Below are positions 35,664 through 44,347 of a DNA stretch of 64,000 nt, one piece after another. The notes under the pieces were generated by a model. That model was not told the origin of the DNA and did not search any database. It saw nothing but the letters and a program-made list of their open reading frames with translations. The position numbers were made by a program, and so were the translations under genes. Source of the DNA: Dehalococcoidia bacterium (GTDB lineage: Bacteria > Chloroflexota > Dehalococcoidia > Lucifugimonadales > UBA826); contig JAPYSB010000003.1 in the NCBI GenBank assembly GCA_029936675.1, positions 31,489-95,488 on the forward strand, read 5' to 3'. The first letter of the stretch is position 1, and each line of letters starts with the position of its first letter.

Positions 35664-37073
35664 CTAAATTTCTTCTAAGAGTTCTGCAGGATGTCTTAAA
35701 TGCCAATCAGTTTGCTGTTGAAACCGATTTGCTAAGTTCAAAATTGAATTTTCAGCATATACCTGTCCAACAAACTGAATACCTGTAGGCAAATTGGCTT
35801 TAGTGAACCCGTTTGGGACTGAGATAGCAGGCAACCCGACTGAATTTCCTAGGGCGCCAAGGGTATCTTTTGCGTTGCCCCGGATGGCACCCCTGAACTC
35901 GTCTTCCAAGTTTGATGCCGGTGTTCCCTTAGTTGGCCCACATACAGCATCATATTTTGACATTATGGGATCAATTTTCTGGGATATTTCGTCTCTTAGT
36001 CGTAGTGCCTTTAAATAATCCTTGGCAAGCACAGCGGTTCGGGCGTAAGGTCCATATTTATCTTCCGGTGCTGTAAGGAGGGCTGCAGTTCCGCTACTAG
36101 AAAATTCTTCAAAAATGGTACCAGATTCTGCTAACATTATCGTTCTAGTTACTGCTTCATAAGGGTATTCCGGAAAATTTATTTCTTCTATCTCACAAAA
36201 CTGGCTAAGAGTATCTAAACTTTCTTTGAAACTGTCTGCTACTTCTTCATCTATGTTGGTAGTAGCACCAGCTAATACTGCCAGTTTGAATTTACGTTGA
36301 TTAGAATCAACACTATATTCATAGAGCTTATCGCTGGATGAAGGATCTTTGGGGTCTGGTCCCGCGATTTCATTTAGCACAATGCCGCAGTCATCGGCAG
36401 ATAAACATAGTGGACCTATTTTGTCTAGCGACCAGCTAAGAGCCATTGCCCCATATCTACTCACTCGGCCAAAAGTGGGCCTTAGGCCTGACACTCCACA
36501 ATTGTTGGCTGGTGACAATATGGACCCCCAAGTTTCTGAGCCTATGGCGAAAGGTACCAGGCCTGTTCCGACTGCTGAACCAGACCCACTGGAGGAACCT
36601 CCGGCCCACGTATTTTTGTCCCAAGGGCTTTTGCACGGTCCTGTAAGAGAGGCATTTGGTTGCCTGTAACCCATTCCACCAGCGAGCTCTATCATAGCTA
36701 ACTTAGAAACTAATATTGCCCCTGAAGAGCACAATTTATTTATAACGGTAGCGTTGTATGGAAAGGTTTGATGTCGGAAGGGTTCCGCACCCCAAGTTGT
36801 TGGAATTCCTCCGTCTGTGGCCAGTAAATCTTTCGCTCCAAAGGGAATGCCATGTAATGTTCCCCTATATACACCGGACATAATTTCTCTCTCAGCAACC
36901 TCTGCCTGCCTCAGAGCCCGTTCATTTGTAACAGTGATTACGGAATTATATTCCGGGCCCAGTTCATTTAGACGGGCTAGGTAGTATTTTGTTATTTCTG
37001 TAGGGGAGATTTTCTTGTTTTCTAGTTCTTTTGCTACAAATCGTAAATTTTTAAACAAAGGAGTCTTATTCAT
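35664..37073 (-). CDS. Amidase signature family protein
   Basis: This 469-aa serine hydrolase has the Ser-cisSer-Lys triad. The Lys is in IPFGAKDLLAT, the cis-Ser is in TWAGGSSSGSGSAV, and the nucleophile is in GSETWGSILSPA, where relatives have GSDTGGSI. Substrates in the family range from Gln-tRNA amidation (GatA) to biuret and nitrile-derived amides. It is preceded by a small GatC/AtzG-like gene whose frame overlaps the amidase start by eight bases, and by mazG further upstream, all in one transcript. This looks like a catabolic amidase, not the tRNA amidotransferase, since no GatB is present. Confidence 0.92.
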   Translation of the reverse strand: MNKTPLFKNLRFVAKELENKKISPTEITKYYLARLNELGPEYNSVITVTNERALRQAEVAEREIMSGVYRGTLHGIPFGAKDLLATDGGIPTTWGAEPFRHQTFPYNATVINKLCSSGAILVSKLAMIELAGGMGYRQPNASLTGPCKSPWDKNTWAGGSSSGSGSAVGTGLVPFAIGSETWGSILSPANNCGVSGLRPTFGRVSRYGAMALSWSLDKIGPLCLSADDCGIVLNEIAGPDPKDPSSSDKLYEYSVDSNQRKFKLAVLAGATTNIDEEVADSFKESLDTLSQFCEIEEINFPEYPYEAVTRTIMLAESGTIFEEFSSSGTAALLTAPEDKYGPYARTAVLAKDYLKALRLRDEISQKIDPIMSKYDAVCGPTKGTPASNLEDEFRGAIRGNAKDTLGALGNSVGLPAISVPNGFTKANLPTGIQFVGQVYAENSILNLANRFQQQTDWHLRHPAELLEEI

Positions 37074-37281
37074 TTGCGTCGCCTTTGAATGGCTGGTACG
37101 AATTTAACAGCGGAAAGCTATCATCCAATGTGGTGGACCTAATCTCATTGGCGTCGGTAAGTATCCCTGCTATAGATTCCTTAACCTTCTCAACTTGATC
37201 GTCAGAAATCATGTTAGTGAAATGTAGATTCACCAAGTCCCACATGATTTCTTTTTCGCGCTCATGGTCATTTGATTTCAT
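37066..37281 (-). CDS. Small GatC/AtzG-like putative amidase partner
   Basis: This 71-aa protein is predicted mostly helical in its first half. The segment ISDDQVEKVKESIAGIL then a ~10-residue spacer and TLDDSFPLL resembles GatC and AtzG (DUF4089-like), small subunits that wrap around and stabilise amidases GatA and AtzE. The ATG at 37281 overlaps the mazG stop as ATGA and has AGGAAAGG upstream. The end overlaps the amidase start by eight bases. This tight coupling supports a role as amidase subunit. The similarity is from pattern only and is moderate. Confidence 0.65.
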   Translation of the reverse strand: MKSNDHEREKEIMWDLVNLHFTNMISDDQVEKVKESIAGILTDANEIRSTTLDDSFPLLNSYQPFKGDANE

Positions 37282-38069
37282 GGTTGCCTTTCCTTTAACT
37301 TCACCTGTTGCCATAAATCATCCTGATTTTTCAATGTCAAATCAGAAAATTTTTGCCCTGCCTGCTCAGATAATTTTTCCATGTTTGTGAATCTGGAAAT
37401 AAATTTCCTATTGGCATTTCTTAACGCTTGTTCCGGGTCTATACCATTATGGCGAGCCATATTAGCGACCGTAAATAACAAGTCTCCGACTTCTTCTTGT
37501 TGTTGATCACAGTTATTAGCAGCCTCGAATTCAGATAATTCTTCCAATATTTTCTGACGAATTTCATTAGAATCATCCCAATCAAAACCGCACCTTGCTG
37601 CCTTTTGTTGTATCTTCAGTGCACAGGAGAGGGCAGGTAAATTGCTGGGTATGCCATCCATTTCATAGTGTCTGGATTCTCCCTTTTCTTCTCGTTTTAT
37701 TTTTTCCCAGTTGCTCTTTAACTCTTCAATAGAATCCACTGTTTGATCGGAAAAAACATGAGGGTGTCGGCGAATGTACTTTTTCAGCGTTGATTCGAAA
37801 ACGTCTGACCGGAAGAATGTACCTGACTCTTCCGAAAGTAGAATTTGGAATGCGATATGCAAAAGAAGATCACCTATTTCTTCCAGCCTCTCAGAGTCTT
37901 GTTCATTTTCCGTGGCCTCTACTAATTCGTAACATTCCTCCAGCAACAGTGGAGATAACGTTTGTAAGGTTTGCTCTTTGTCCCAGGGACACCCATCCTT
38001 GGAACGGAGTTGAGCCACTAGTTGGAGAATCCCGTCAAAGGAGTCAGGGAAAGGTAGTGATGTAGCCAT
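37278..38069 (-). CDS. mazG: Nucleoside triphosphate pyrophosphohydrolase MazG
   Basis: This house-cleaning enzyme hydrolyses NTPs and dNTPs, including damaged ones, to monophosphates. The 263-aa protein has two tandem MazG domains. The first has CPWDKEQTLQTLSPLLLEECYE and EEIGDLLLHIAF with the metal-binding Glu residues. The second has CGFDWDD and QQEEVGDLLFTVANMARH. The ATG at 38069 follows AGAGGA by 7 nt; a GTG at 38099 is less likely. It overlaps the following small gene by four bases. Confidence 0.93.
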   Translation of the reverse strand: MATSLPFPDSFDGILQLVAQLRSKDGCPWDKEQTLQTLSPLLLEECYELVEATENEQDSERLEEIGDLLLHIAFQILLSEESGTFFRSDVFESTLKKYIRRHPHVFSDQTVDSIEELKSNWEKIKREEKGESRHYEMDGIPSNLPALSCALKIQQKAARCGFDWDDSNEIRQKILEELSEFEAANNCDQQQEEVGDLLFTVANMARHNGIDPEQALRNANRKFISRFTNMEKLSEQAGQKFSDLTLKNQDDLWQQVKLKERQP

Positions 38070-38131
38070 TTTTCTATCCTCTAGGACCTTTGTTGACACT
38101 CTTTAGGGCAGGTCAATAAGCTTAGTAAGGT

Positions 38132-38839
38132 ATGTACACTAGAATTTTCAATATCATTCTACAGGCCTTGTTTATTATTTGCGTCCCGCTGTTACTCATA
38201 ACCACCAATGTCAGAATAGTATTGAATTCAGCCACAATGTATGACTATGGATTCAGCAAATACAAAATTGAGAAATATACAGGTATAGAACTCGAACAAT
38301 TGCAAATAGCTGGGCAACAAATAAGGGATTATTTCAATAATGATTTGGACCGAATCACAATAAACATCTCGTTACACGGAGACAATGTCCCAAATTTATT
38401 TAATGAGAGAGAAATTCTTCACATGTATGATGTTAAACAGCTTGTGAAAATGGTTTACGTGGGGCAGTTATGTTCCGCGATATTGCTTTCAATGGGTTGT
38501 ATTTTTATGCTTTTTAATCCTTCAATTAATGGATGGATTTTGGCTTTGAAGTATCTGGGTAGAGGAGGAGTGTTTACTTTTAGCTTGGTGATAGCAATTT
38601 CTATTTTGGCTATTATTGGATTTGACAGGCTATTTTTGTTTTTCCATTTGGTTAGCTTTAGTAATGATTTATGGGTTTTGGACCCAAGACGCGACTATTT
38701 GATAGCCATGTTTCCACAAGGATTCTTCTTTGACTGTACGGTTGCTATTGCCTGCCTCACTTTGTTAGAAGGTGGGATCTTGAGTTTATTACCTCGGGTA
38801 ATTCGGCTTGCTTGGAAAAAACAGTTTAGGCTTCCTTAA
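38132..38839 (+). CDS. TIGR01906/DUF1461 integral membrane protein
   Basis: This 235-aa membrane protein is of a conserved but uncharacterised family. An N-terminal helix (about residues 7-30) is followed by an external region with LFNEREILHMYDVKQLV and three to four further helices. The characteristic FHLVSFSNDLWVLDPRRDYLIAMFPQ segment is split by no gap and is well conserved in the family. It is divergent from mazG (62 bp) and convergent with the PPOX gene, whose stop it overlaps by four bases. Confidence 0.9.
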   Translation: MYTRIFNIILQALFIICVPLLLITTNVRIVLNSATMYDYGFSKYKIEKYTGIELEQLQIAGQQIRDYFNNDLDRITINISLHGDNVPNLFNEREILHMYDVKQLVKMVYVGQLCSAILLSMGCIFMLFNPSINGWILALKYLGRGGVFTFSLVIAISILAIIGFDRLFLFFHLVSFSNDLWVLDPRRDYLIAMFPQGFFFDCTVAIACLTLLEGGILSLLPRVIRLAWKKQFRLP

Positions 38840-39264
38840 TTTTCTATAGTGCCATAAATATTTTCTCCACTCACGAATATAGCCACCCTATCATCTTTTT
38901 TCATGGCTTCATCGTAATCTGCCCAATTTGGGTGTTCTTTCCCTGCTGCTGATCTGTAGGCTGTGCGAAGAATACCCTTTAAAATGTTTGGTTTTGTTGT
39001 ATCAGCAGAAAAAATAAGAGCTTTACCTTCCAGGACTAGATATGGTCTCCAATTCGAATTCGAAATAAGTAGGGAGCACTCAGGAGTCCTGTTTAAATTG
39101 ACAAATTTGGCTCTAGCTTTTGTGGTGGTGAATATCGCGCCTCCTTTATAGAATCCAACTGTGACAGCACTGAGTTGAGTTGCACCGTTCGATCGTATTG
39201 TTGAAAGGACTGCGTCGTGGTTGTGGGTAAGGAAATGTTCTGCCCCACTGCTACTTATAGCCAT
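38836..39264 (-). CDS. PPOX-class split-barrel protein, second paralogue
   Basis: This 142-aa protein is a paralogue of the product of 14844-15266. It has the same order of motifs: HNHDAVLSTIRSNGATQLS, AIFTTTKARAKFVNLNRTP, CSLLIS and GKEHPNWADYDEAMKKDDR. It is probably a flavin- or F420-binding reductase of unknown substrate. The gene overlaps the DUF1461 stop on the other strand by four bases and is followed upstream by a GNAT gene on the same strand, 21 bp away. Confidence 0.85.
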   Translation of the reverse strand: MAISSSGAEHFLTHNHDAVLSTIRSNGATQLSAVTVGFYKGGAIFTTTKARAKFVNLNRTPECSLLISNSNWRPYLVLEGKALIFSADTTKPNILKGILRTAYRSAAGKEHPNWADYDEAMKKDDRVAIFVSGENIYGTIEN

Positions 39265-39285
39265 TATCCTAGCTCCTTAGCATGA

Positions 39286-39741
39286 TTAAAATTCTTCTTC
39301 GTATAGGTAATAATCGGTTTCATGCATACCCAGATTTCTGTATACTTTCTGAGCGTTTCTATTATCTTTTTCAACATATAATCTGATCCCACAACAATTT
39401 CCACTTGCTTGAGTACGTCGAATCACTTCACTATGCATAAGTCGGTATACTCCTCGTTTTCGATACGCCGCATCGACGAACACACTCTGTATCCAAAAGA
39501 ACCAACCATTCCTCCAGTCACTCCACTCAAACGTTACCAATAAGCTACCAATGATGTTTGAATCTGCCTCCGCGATTATATAGAAGCCTTTATTGGGACA
39601 TTTCAAAACTGATTCGACCCCTTGTTGAACGATCCATTTATTCAAAATTTTAGATTCTGTCTCTAAGGCCATTTGCTGTTGAAATTTAGATATGGTTGGA
39701 GTATCAGATATACTTCCCTCTCTTATTGAAATTTGGTTCAT
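39286..39741 (-). CDS. GNAT family N-acetyltransferase
   Basis: This protein (151 aa from the ATG at 39741, supported by GAGAGG 7 nt upstream) is a single GNAT domain. The acetyl-CoA site follows the pattern VFVDAAYRKRGVYRLM (Q/R-x-x-G-x-A region), then IRLYVEKDNRNAQKVYRNLGMHETDYYLYEE, the usual GNAT C-terminus. The substrate is unknown. The frame is open further upstream but would run into the divergent CoA-transferase gene, so the internal ATG is preferred. Confidence 0.9.
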   Translation of the reverse strand: MNQISIREGSISDTPTISKFQQQMALETESKILNKWIVQQGVESVLKCPNKGFYIIAEADSNIIGSLLVTFEWSDWRNGWFFWIQSVFVDAAYRKRGVYRLMHSEVIRRTQASGNCCGIRLYVEKDNRNAQKVYRNLGMHETDYYLYEEEF

Positions 39742-39826
39742 TATTGACCTCTCTTTTTGAACCTGTATATTGGATGTGATCATCATGGGTTTTCCGAAAA
39801 TCAAACCTTCTAGGAGTATACGATAG

Positions 39827-40531
39827 GTGGAAAAAGTATTCAGTTCATTTGATGAAGCGGTGGCAGATATTTTTGATGGTGCCGTCATTATGGTTTCCGG
39901 GTTTGGGGGTACGGGTGGGACAGCCCAAAACCTTATTGTTGCTCTGAGAGATCACGGCGCTTCGAACCTGACCATCATAAGCAATACGGCAGGCCTCGCA
40001 AGCCTTATGGGGTTTGGTACTTTACCAGGACACACGGCTGTTGACTGCGGAATGTTGATCGATAATGACCAAGTAGGCAAACTCATAGCCTCCTATCCAG
40101 TTTCCCCTTCTCCTTCTAAGATAAATTCATTTGAATCTCATTTTCGGGAAGGGGAAATAGGTTTGGAATTGGTACCACAAGGTACTTTGGCTGAACGGAT
40201 AAGAGCGGGCGGTGCTGGGATACCCGCGTTTTTTACTCCCACTGGAGTAGGAACCCAGCTGGCGGAAGGAAAAGAAGTGAGGGAATTTGATGGTCGCCGT
40301 CATATACTGGAAACTGCTTTGAAAGCAGATTTCGCATTAGTTAAAGCGCATAAAGCGGATACCTTGGGAAATCTTTCATATAAGGGCACTTCCCAGAATT
40401 TTGGTGCTGTCATGGTCAGATCTTCTGGTATTTCTATCGTAGAGGTGGATGAGATAGTGAGCCCTGGTCAAATCGAATCACATTTGATAAATACTCCAGC
40501 TTTATTCGTCGATAGGATAGTGAAAAGATGA
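39827..40531 (+). CDS. 3-oxoacid CoA-transferase, subunit A
   Basis: This is the alpha subunit of a class I CoA-transferase that activates oxoacids with succinyl-CoA or acetyl-CoA as donor (234 aa). The oxyanion-loop motif GFGGTGGTAQN is close to the N-terminus, and GGAGIPAFFTPTGVGT and KAHKADTLGNLSYKG follow as in family members. A GTG start at 39827 has AGGAG 10 nt upstream. The beta subunit gene follows 36 bp downstream. The precise acyl substrate (acetoacetate, 3-oxoadipate or other) is not determinable. Confidence 0.93.
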   Translation: MEKVFSSFDEAVADIFDGAVIMVSGFGGTGGTAQNLIVALRDHGASNLTIISNTAGLASLMGFGTLPGHTAVDCGMLIDNDQVGKLIASYPVSPSPSKINSFESHFREGEIGLELVPQGTLAERIRAGGAGIPAFFTPTGVGTQLAEGKEVREFDGRRHILETALKADFALVKAHKADTLGNLSYKGTSQNFGAVMVRSSGISIVEVDEIVSPGQIESHLINTPALFVDRIVKR

Positions 40532-40567
40532 AGCGAACTCAATATATTTCTGAGAAGGTTAAGAACT

Positions 40568-41230
40568 ATGCTTGATAGGTTGCCAAGAGAAGTTATAGCG
40601 ATGAGAGTAGCTAAGGAATTAAAGGATGGAGATGTAGTCAATCTGGGATTGGGTATACCTTCGCTTTGCTCTCAATATGTTTCGGAAGGAAAAACTATTC
40701 TATATCACAGCGAAAGTGGGGTACTTAATTATGGGCCTATGGCAGAGCAAGGGGAAGAAGATGACGATTTAATTAATGCTAGCGGACAGTTTCTTGAACC
40801 TACTCCCGGCATGTCTTTTTTCCATTCTGCTGACGCCTTTGGAATGATAAGGGGAGGCCACATTGATGTTACTGTTTTGGGCGCCTTACAGGTTTCAAAA
40901 AAGGGAGATTTATCAAATTGGATGCTTCCATCTAGAGGGATCGGTAATGTCGGTGGCGCCATGGACCTAGCTGTTGGTGCGAAAAGAGTAATTGTTGCGA
41001 TGGAACATAAAGGAAGAGATGGGGAACCTAAAGTAGTCTCTGAATGTAGTTTTCCTTTGACTAGCCCTACATGCGTTAGCTTAATTGTTACAGATATTGC
41101 TGTTATTTCTGTGGAACAAGAAGGCCTAATTCTAAGAGAAACTGCTCCTGGTTGGGGATTGGAAGATGTTCAAAACGAGACTGAAGCTGAGCTAATTCCG
41201 GCCAATGATTTGAAGGAAATAAGCTTATAG
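40568..41230 (+). CDS. 3-oxoacid CoA-transferase, subunit B
   Basis: This is the beta subunit carrying the catalytic Glu (220 aa). It is located in YHSESGVLNYGP, which corresponds to the SENG region of succinyl-CoA:3-oxoacid CoA-transferases. GGHIDVTVLGALQVSKKGDLSNWMLP is also typical. A-B order and spacing indicate one operon. The stop codon TAG abuts, without any spacer, the complementary stop of the convergent sbcC gene. Confidence 0.93.
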   Translation: MLDRLPREVIAMRVAKELKDGDVVNLGLGIPSLCSQYVSEGKTILYHSESGVLNYGPMAEQGEEDDDLINASGQFLEPTPGMSFFHSADAFGMIRGGHIDVTVLGALQVSKKGDLSNWMLPSRGIGNVGGAMDLAVGAKRVIVAMEHKGRDGEPKVVSECSFPLTSPTCVSLIVTDIAVISVEQEGLILRETAPGWGLEDVQNETEAELIPANDLKEISL

Positions 41231-43810
41231 CTAATACTGTAATGTAAAAACTGAACCGGATTCCGTTTTTGAAATTTCAATCTGTTGATCGAAATTTTCT
41301 TTCATTGACTCTACATGAGTTATGACCATGATTTTTTCAAAATCTTCGCTGATGGATTGTATGACTTCGATAAGCCTCTCTTGTCCTATCGTGTCCTGAG
41401 AACCAAACCCTTCATCAATAAATAATATTGGTAACGGCGCCCCTGATCTGGATGCAAGTAATTTTGACATTGCTATTCTGAGTGCAAAATCGATTCGAAA
41501 AGTTTCTCCTCCACTGAATGTTTCATAACTTCTAGCACCCTGTTCATCAGATATAGTTATGTTTAGTTCTTCTGAGGGGAGTCCTGTGGCCCTATCTATT
41601 CTGCCCTCTTTCAATTCCAATTTTATGGTCATTTTATTGTCGCTAAGACGAGCCAGAAGCTCTTTAGCGGTATTTTCTAGAATTGGAACAGCTCTTTCTA
41701 TCATTAACGCTTGGATCCCATTGCGACCAAAAGCGGAAGCTAATTCTTCGTATAATTGAACATCTTCATTGGTTTTAAATATTTCTAATTCCATTGATTT
41801 TATGTCTTCTTCAGCTTTAACGATCTCTTCAATTTGGTAGCGGGCCTGCTCCCGCATTGTCACAGCATTAAGACTTTGTCCCTTCACCTTCTTGATTTTT
41901 GATTGAGTCGAATTGATATTTTGATCCAAATTCCACTCTTCAGCCAACATTTTCTCAATTTTTACTAGTTCCAATTTCCAGGTTTCTGTTTGCAATTGTC
42001 TGGCTTCTCTAATGGATTTGGTGTCCTCGATAGATTGAGTTATTGATAGAAGTCTGTCTTGCGATCCTTGCAGTTGTACGTGAAGTTCCAAATAGGGGCT
42101 CAGTTTTTCAAGTTTAGATTCCAGGTAGCTATGATTTATTTCAGTGGCCTCTAATTTTTTGAGCTTAGAATCCAGGATTTTCAGCTGGCTTAATTCTTCA
42201 GAGCAAAACTTTTCAGAATTAAGTTCTTCTTCCATTTGGACCAAATTCAGTTTAATGGAGCCGAGTTCAATGGAAGAATCTTCACTTTTCCCCAATTGAT
42301 TAATCAGGTCAAGTTTTGTTTTTTCCGTTTTGGTCTTTTTTTGCACCAAATTGGTTTGTCGTAATTCATTTTGAGTAACTACTTCTTTTTTCATAGCAGT
42401 AAGAGTTTGGATTTTTTTCAAATTGGATTCGTATTCAACTTTGCTAGTTTTACCTTCACGTTGAAGCCCGTTCCTTATGTGATGTTTGTTGCCGGTTGAA
42501 ATAGATTGAAGGCAAAGCGGGCAGGTTGCCTCGGCATGATTTATCAAGTCAAACCTATTTCGGCTATCAGACATCTGTGTCAATAAAGTTTTATTGGAGA
42601 TTTGTAAAATGGTTACCTTCTCAGACATGGCGTTTGCTTTATCTAATAGGTGTTCCGTTTCGCCAATTCCGGTCTGCAAATTTTGAAGAGTGGTGTTTGC
42701 GAGGTTGATTTCATGTAGCAAGTTTGGAATGTTATCTACGAGTGGTTGCAGATCTGTTTCGATTCGATTTGATTTATTGGAAATTTGAGATTCCAATTTC
42801 AGTTTCTCAATAGCGATTGTCTTTTCTATTACATTTTTTTCCTCGTTTATTTTATGAAAAGCAGATATCAATGTGGAAGATCTGCCATACTCCGATCGTA
42901 AATTTTGATATTCGTTATAGGTTGATTGAATCTCTGCAGAGCGATTGAGCAAAGTTTTCAATTCACCTAATTCCTCCCTCCATCGCATTTCTTGAACCAA
43001 CATCATGTCGATTTCTTTTTTTGATGTCTCAATTTGGCCAGCCATGGTTTTTTTATTGGAGGTTGCGACTAATAAAGTTTGACGTTTTAGGTTTAGATCT
43101 TCCAATTTTTTACTAAGACTTTGTTCCTCAGATAATAAATCCTCATATTCTTTTTCATACGTTTCCAATTTTTCAAGGACTAATTCTTTTGGTCGAACAA
43201 CTGAAGATTTGTTCTCTATCATGGATTGTTGCACTTCAACATCATTTTGTAGTTGGCGGGAATTTTGTTTCGATGCTGATTCCAAGCGTTCGTAATATGA
43301 GAGGTCAAGTAAGTCGGCTAAAATTTTTTTCCTGTCGGTTGGCCTAGAAGATGTGAAGCGATTGGAATCCCCTTGCTTTAGATAAGAAGTGTTTATGAAG
43401 GTTTCATAGTCCATGTTGAGTAAGTTGACTATTTTTTCCTCAGTTTCTCTTATGGTATTCGCCATTAGGGAGGATACGGTGTCACCAATGATAACGGAGA
43501 GGTTTAGTTCTGATTTCCCTGATGAGGCGCCTCTGCCTTTTGTATAGGTGCGAGTAACTCTGTACCTGCTTTCGTCCGCGAAAAAATCTAGTTCTACAAA
43601 CATAGTGTTTCGAGTGATATTGACCAGTTCATCTTGGGTTTTCGCTCTTGATTTTCCCCATATCGCCCATGTTATCGCGTCAAGTAAAGCGGTTTTACCA
43701 TAACCGTTATCTCCGGAAATGCAGGCGATGTGGACTGGCTCAAGATTTAGAGAAGGAACATCTTCTCCATAGCACATAAAATTTTCGATCGTTAATAATA
43801 GTGGGATCAT
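41231..43810 (-). CDS. sbcC: SbcC/Rad50-like SMC-family ATPase
   Basis: This 859-aa protein is the ATPase of the SbcCD/Mre11-Rad50 complex that opens and trims DNA ends and hairpins. Walker A GDNGYGKT is at residues 33-40, and long coiled-coil arms surround a central zinc hook with CPLC at 430-433, almost exactly mid-protein. The ABC signature reads SGGETFRIDFALRIA, and Walker B is ILFIDEGFGS. No sbcD/mre11 nuclease gene is adjacent, unlike in most bacteria. It is the last gene of the pyrimidine operon direction, 27 bp after the OsmC-like gene. Confidence 0.93.
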   Translation of the reverse strand: MIPLLLTIENFMCYGEDVPSLNLEPVHIACISGDNGYGKTALLDAITWAIWGKSRAKTQDELVNITRNTMFVELDFFADESRYRVTRTYTKGRGASSGKSELNLSVIIGDTVSSLMANTIRETEEKIVNLLNMDYETFINTSYLKQGDSNRFTSSRPTDRKKILADLLDLSYYERLESASKQNSRQLQNDVEVQQSMIENKSSVVRPKELVLEKLETYEKEYEDLLSEEQSLSKKLEDLNLKRQTLLVATSNKKTMAGQIETSKKEIDMMLVQEMRWREELGELKTLLNRSAEIQSTYNEYQNLRSEYGRSSTLISAFHKINEEKNVIEKTIAIEKLKLESQISNKSNRIETDLQPLVDNIPNLLHEINLANTTLQNLQTGIGETEHLLDKANAMSEKVTILQISNKTLLTQMSDSRNRFDLINHAEATCPLCLQSISTGNKHHIRNGLQREGKTSKVEYESNLKKIQTLTAMKKEVVTQNELRQTNLVQKKTKTEKTKLDLINQLGKSEDSSIELGSIKLNLVQMEEELNSEKFCSEELSQLKILDSKLKKLEATEINHSYLESKLEKLSPYLELHVQLQGSQDRLLSITQSIEDTKSIREARQLQTETWKLELVKIEKMLAEEWNLDQNINSTQSKIKKVKGQSLNAVTMREQARYQIEEIVKAEEDIKSMELEIFKTNEDVQLYEELASAFGRNGIQALMIERAVPILENTAKELLARLSDNKMTIKLELKEGRIDRATGLPSEELNITISDEQGARSYETFSGGETFRIDFALRIAMSKLLASRSGAPLPILFIDEGFGSQDTIGQERLIEVIQSISEDFEKIMVITHVESMKENFDQQIEISKTESGSVFTLQY

Positions 43811-43837
43811 ATTTAATCCGCTGGCTTGTAATTTACC

Positions 43838-44347
43838 TTAGTCTATATTTACCTCTGTTCCATTTAGGGTGCATACACTTTTTAGGGGTACTGCGGTTTT
43901 CACTAAATTTTCAGCGAAACAACCTTTTTTTGCCAGTCGGATGACTTCAATTAAGTCTTCCTCCTGTTGCTCAGATTCAACATCGAAAAAACTTCTAACT
44001 TCAGTTACTCCGTTTTCGACTGTGTTATCGGCCACCGAGCCTTTTAAATAGTAATCCATTTCAACATGGACCTTCGCTGAGCGTATTCCTATCTCTTTCA
44101 TCGAAGCGTACCGCTTCAAATTAGTTAATAGTCAAAACCCTATTCCCCCGACTATGTATGTGAGTGGAGAAGGGTAATTGTCATCCCCCCCCAATCGGGG
44201 TGGCTCATCACAATAGAATGTAAATTTATCTCTCGTACCCATATGAAGCATTTTTTCAAGATGTTCGCACTCAACAGACACTGTCGATTTAAAAACATCT
44301 TTCGGTAGTTCGGACCCGACTGTAGATTGTGGTATGTCACTTGGCAT
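43838..44347 (-). CDS. OsmC-family protein with in-frame TGA, candidate selenoprotein
   Basis: The ATG at 44347 starts an OsmC/Ohr-family protein. The first 71 codons end in [13 protein letters not shown] and then TGA (44134-44132). Reading continues in the same frame as L-L-T-N-L-K-R-Y and on through a normal OsmC C-terminus with AKKGCFAEN to the stop at 43838, giving 169 residues in all. The family has a redox Cys at the TGA position, in the central helix, with the second Cys kept at 143. Reading TGA as selenocysteine (U72) restores the Sec/Cys pair used for peroxide reduction. A hairpin follows at once. Translation is coupled to carB: the ATG overlaps its stop by 11 nt, with AAGGAG 9 nt upstream. 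A nonsense mutation or sequencing error remains possible. I have not shown that Sec machinery exists. Confidence 0.75.
44101..44119 (-). promoter_or_regulatory. Candidate bacterial SECIS hairpin
   Basis: Starting 13 nt after the in-frame TGA, the RNA can form an eight-pair stem (TTGAAGCG pairing with CGCTTCGA, one U-G pair) capped by the triloop GTA. The apical loop begins with G and is about 20 nt from the TGA. This fits the published bacterial SECIS pattern of an apical loop 16-37 nt from UGA with a G among its first two bases. The stem codes for the residues after the Sec site. Confidence 0.55.

Noticed and set aside
43838-44119. Separate 93-aa gene starting at a TTG, downstream of the TGA
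   Set aside because: It is in the same frame as the preceding 71 codons and continues the OsmC fold; no start signal is present, so one gene with a read-through codon is the better explanation.
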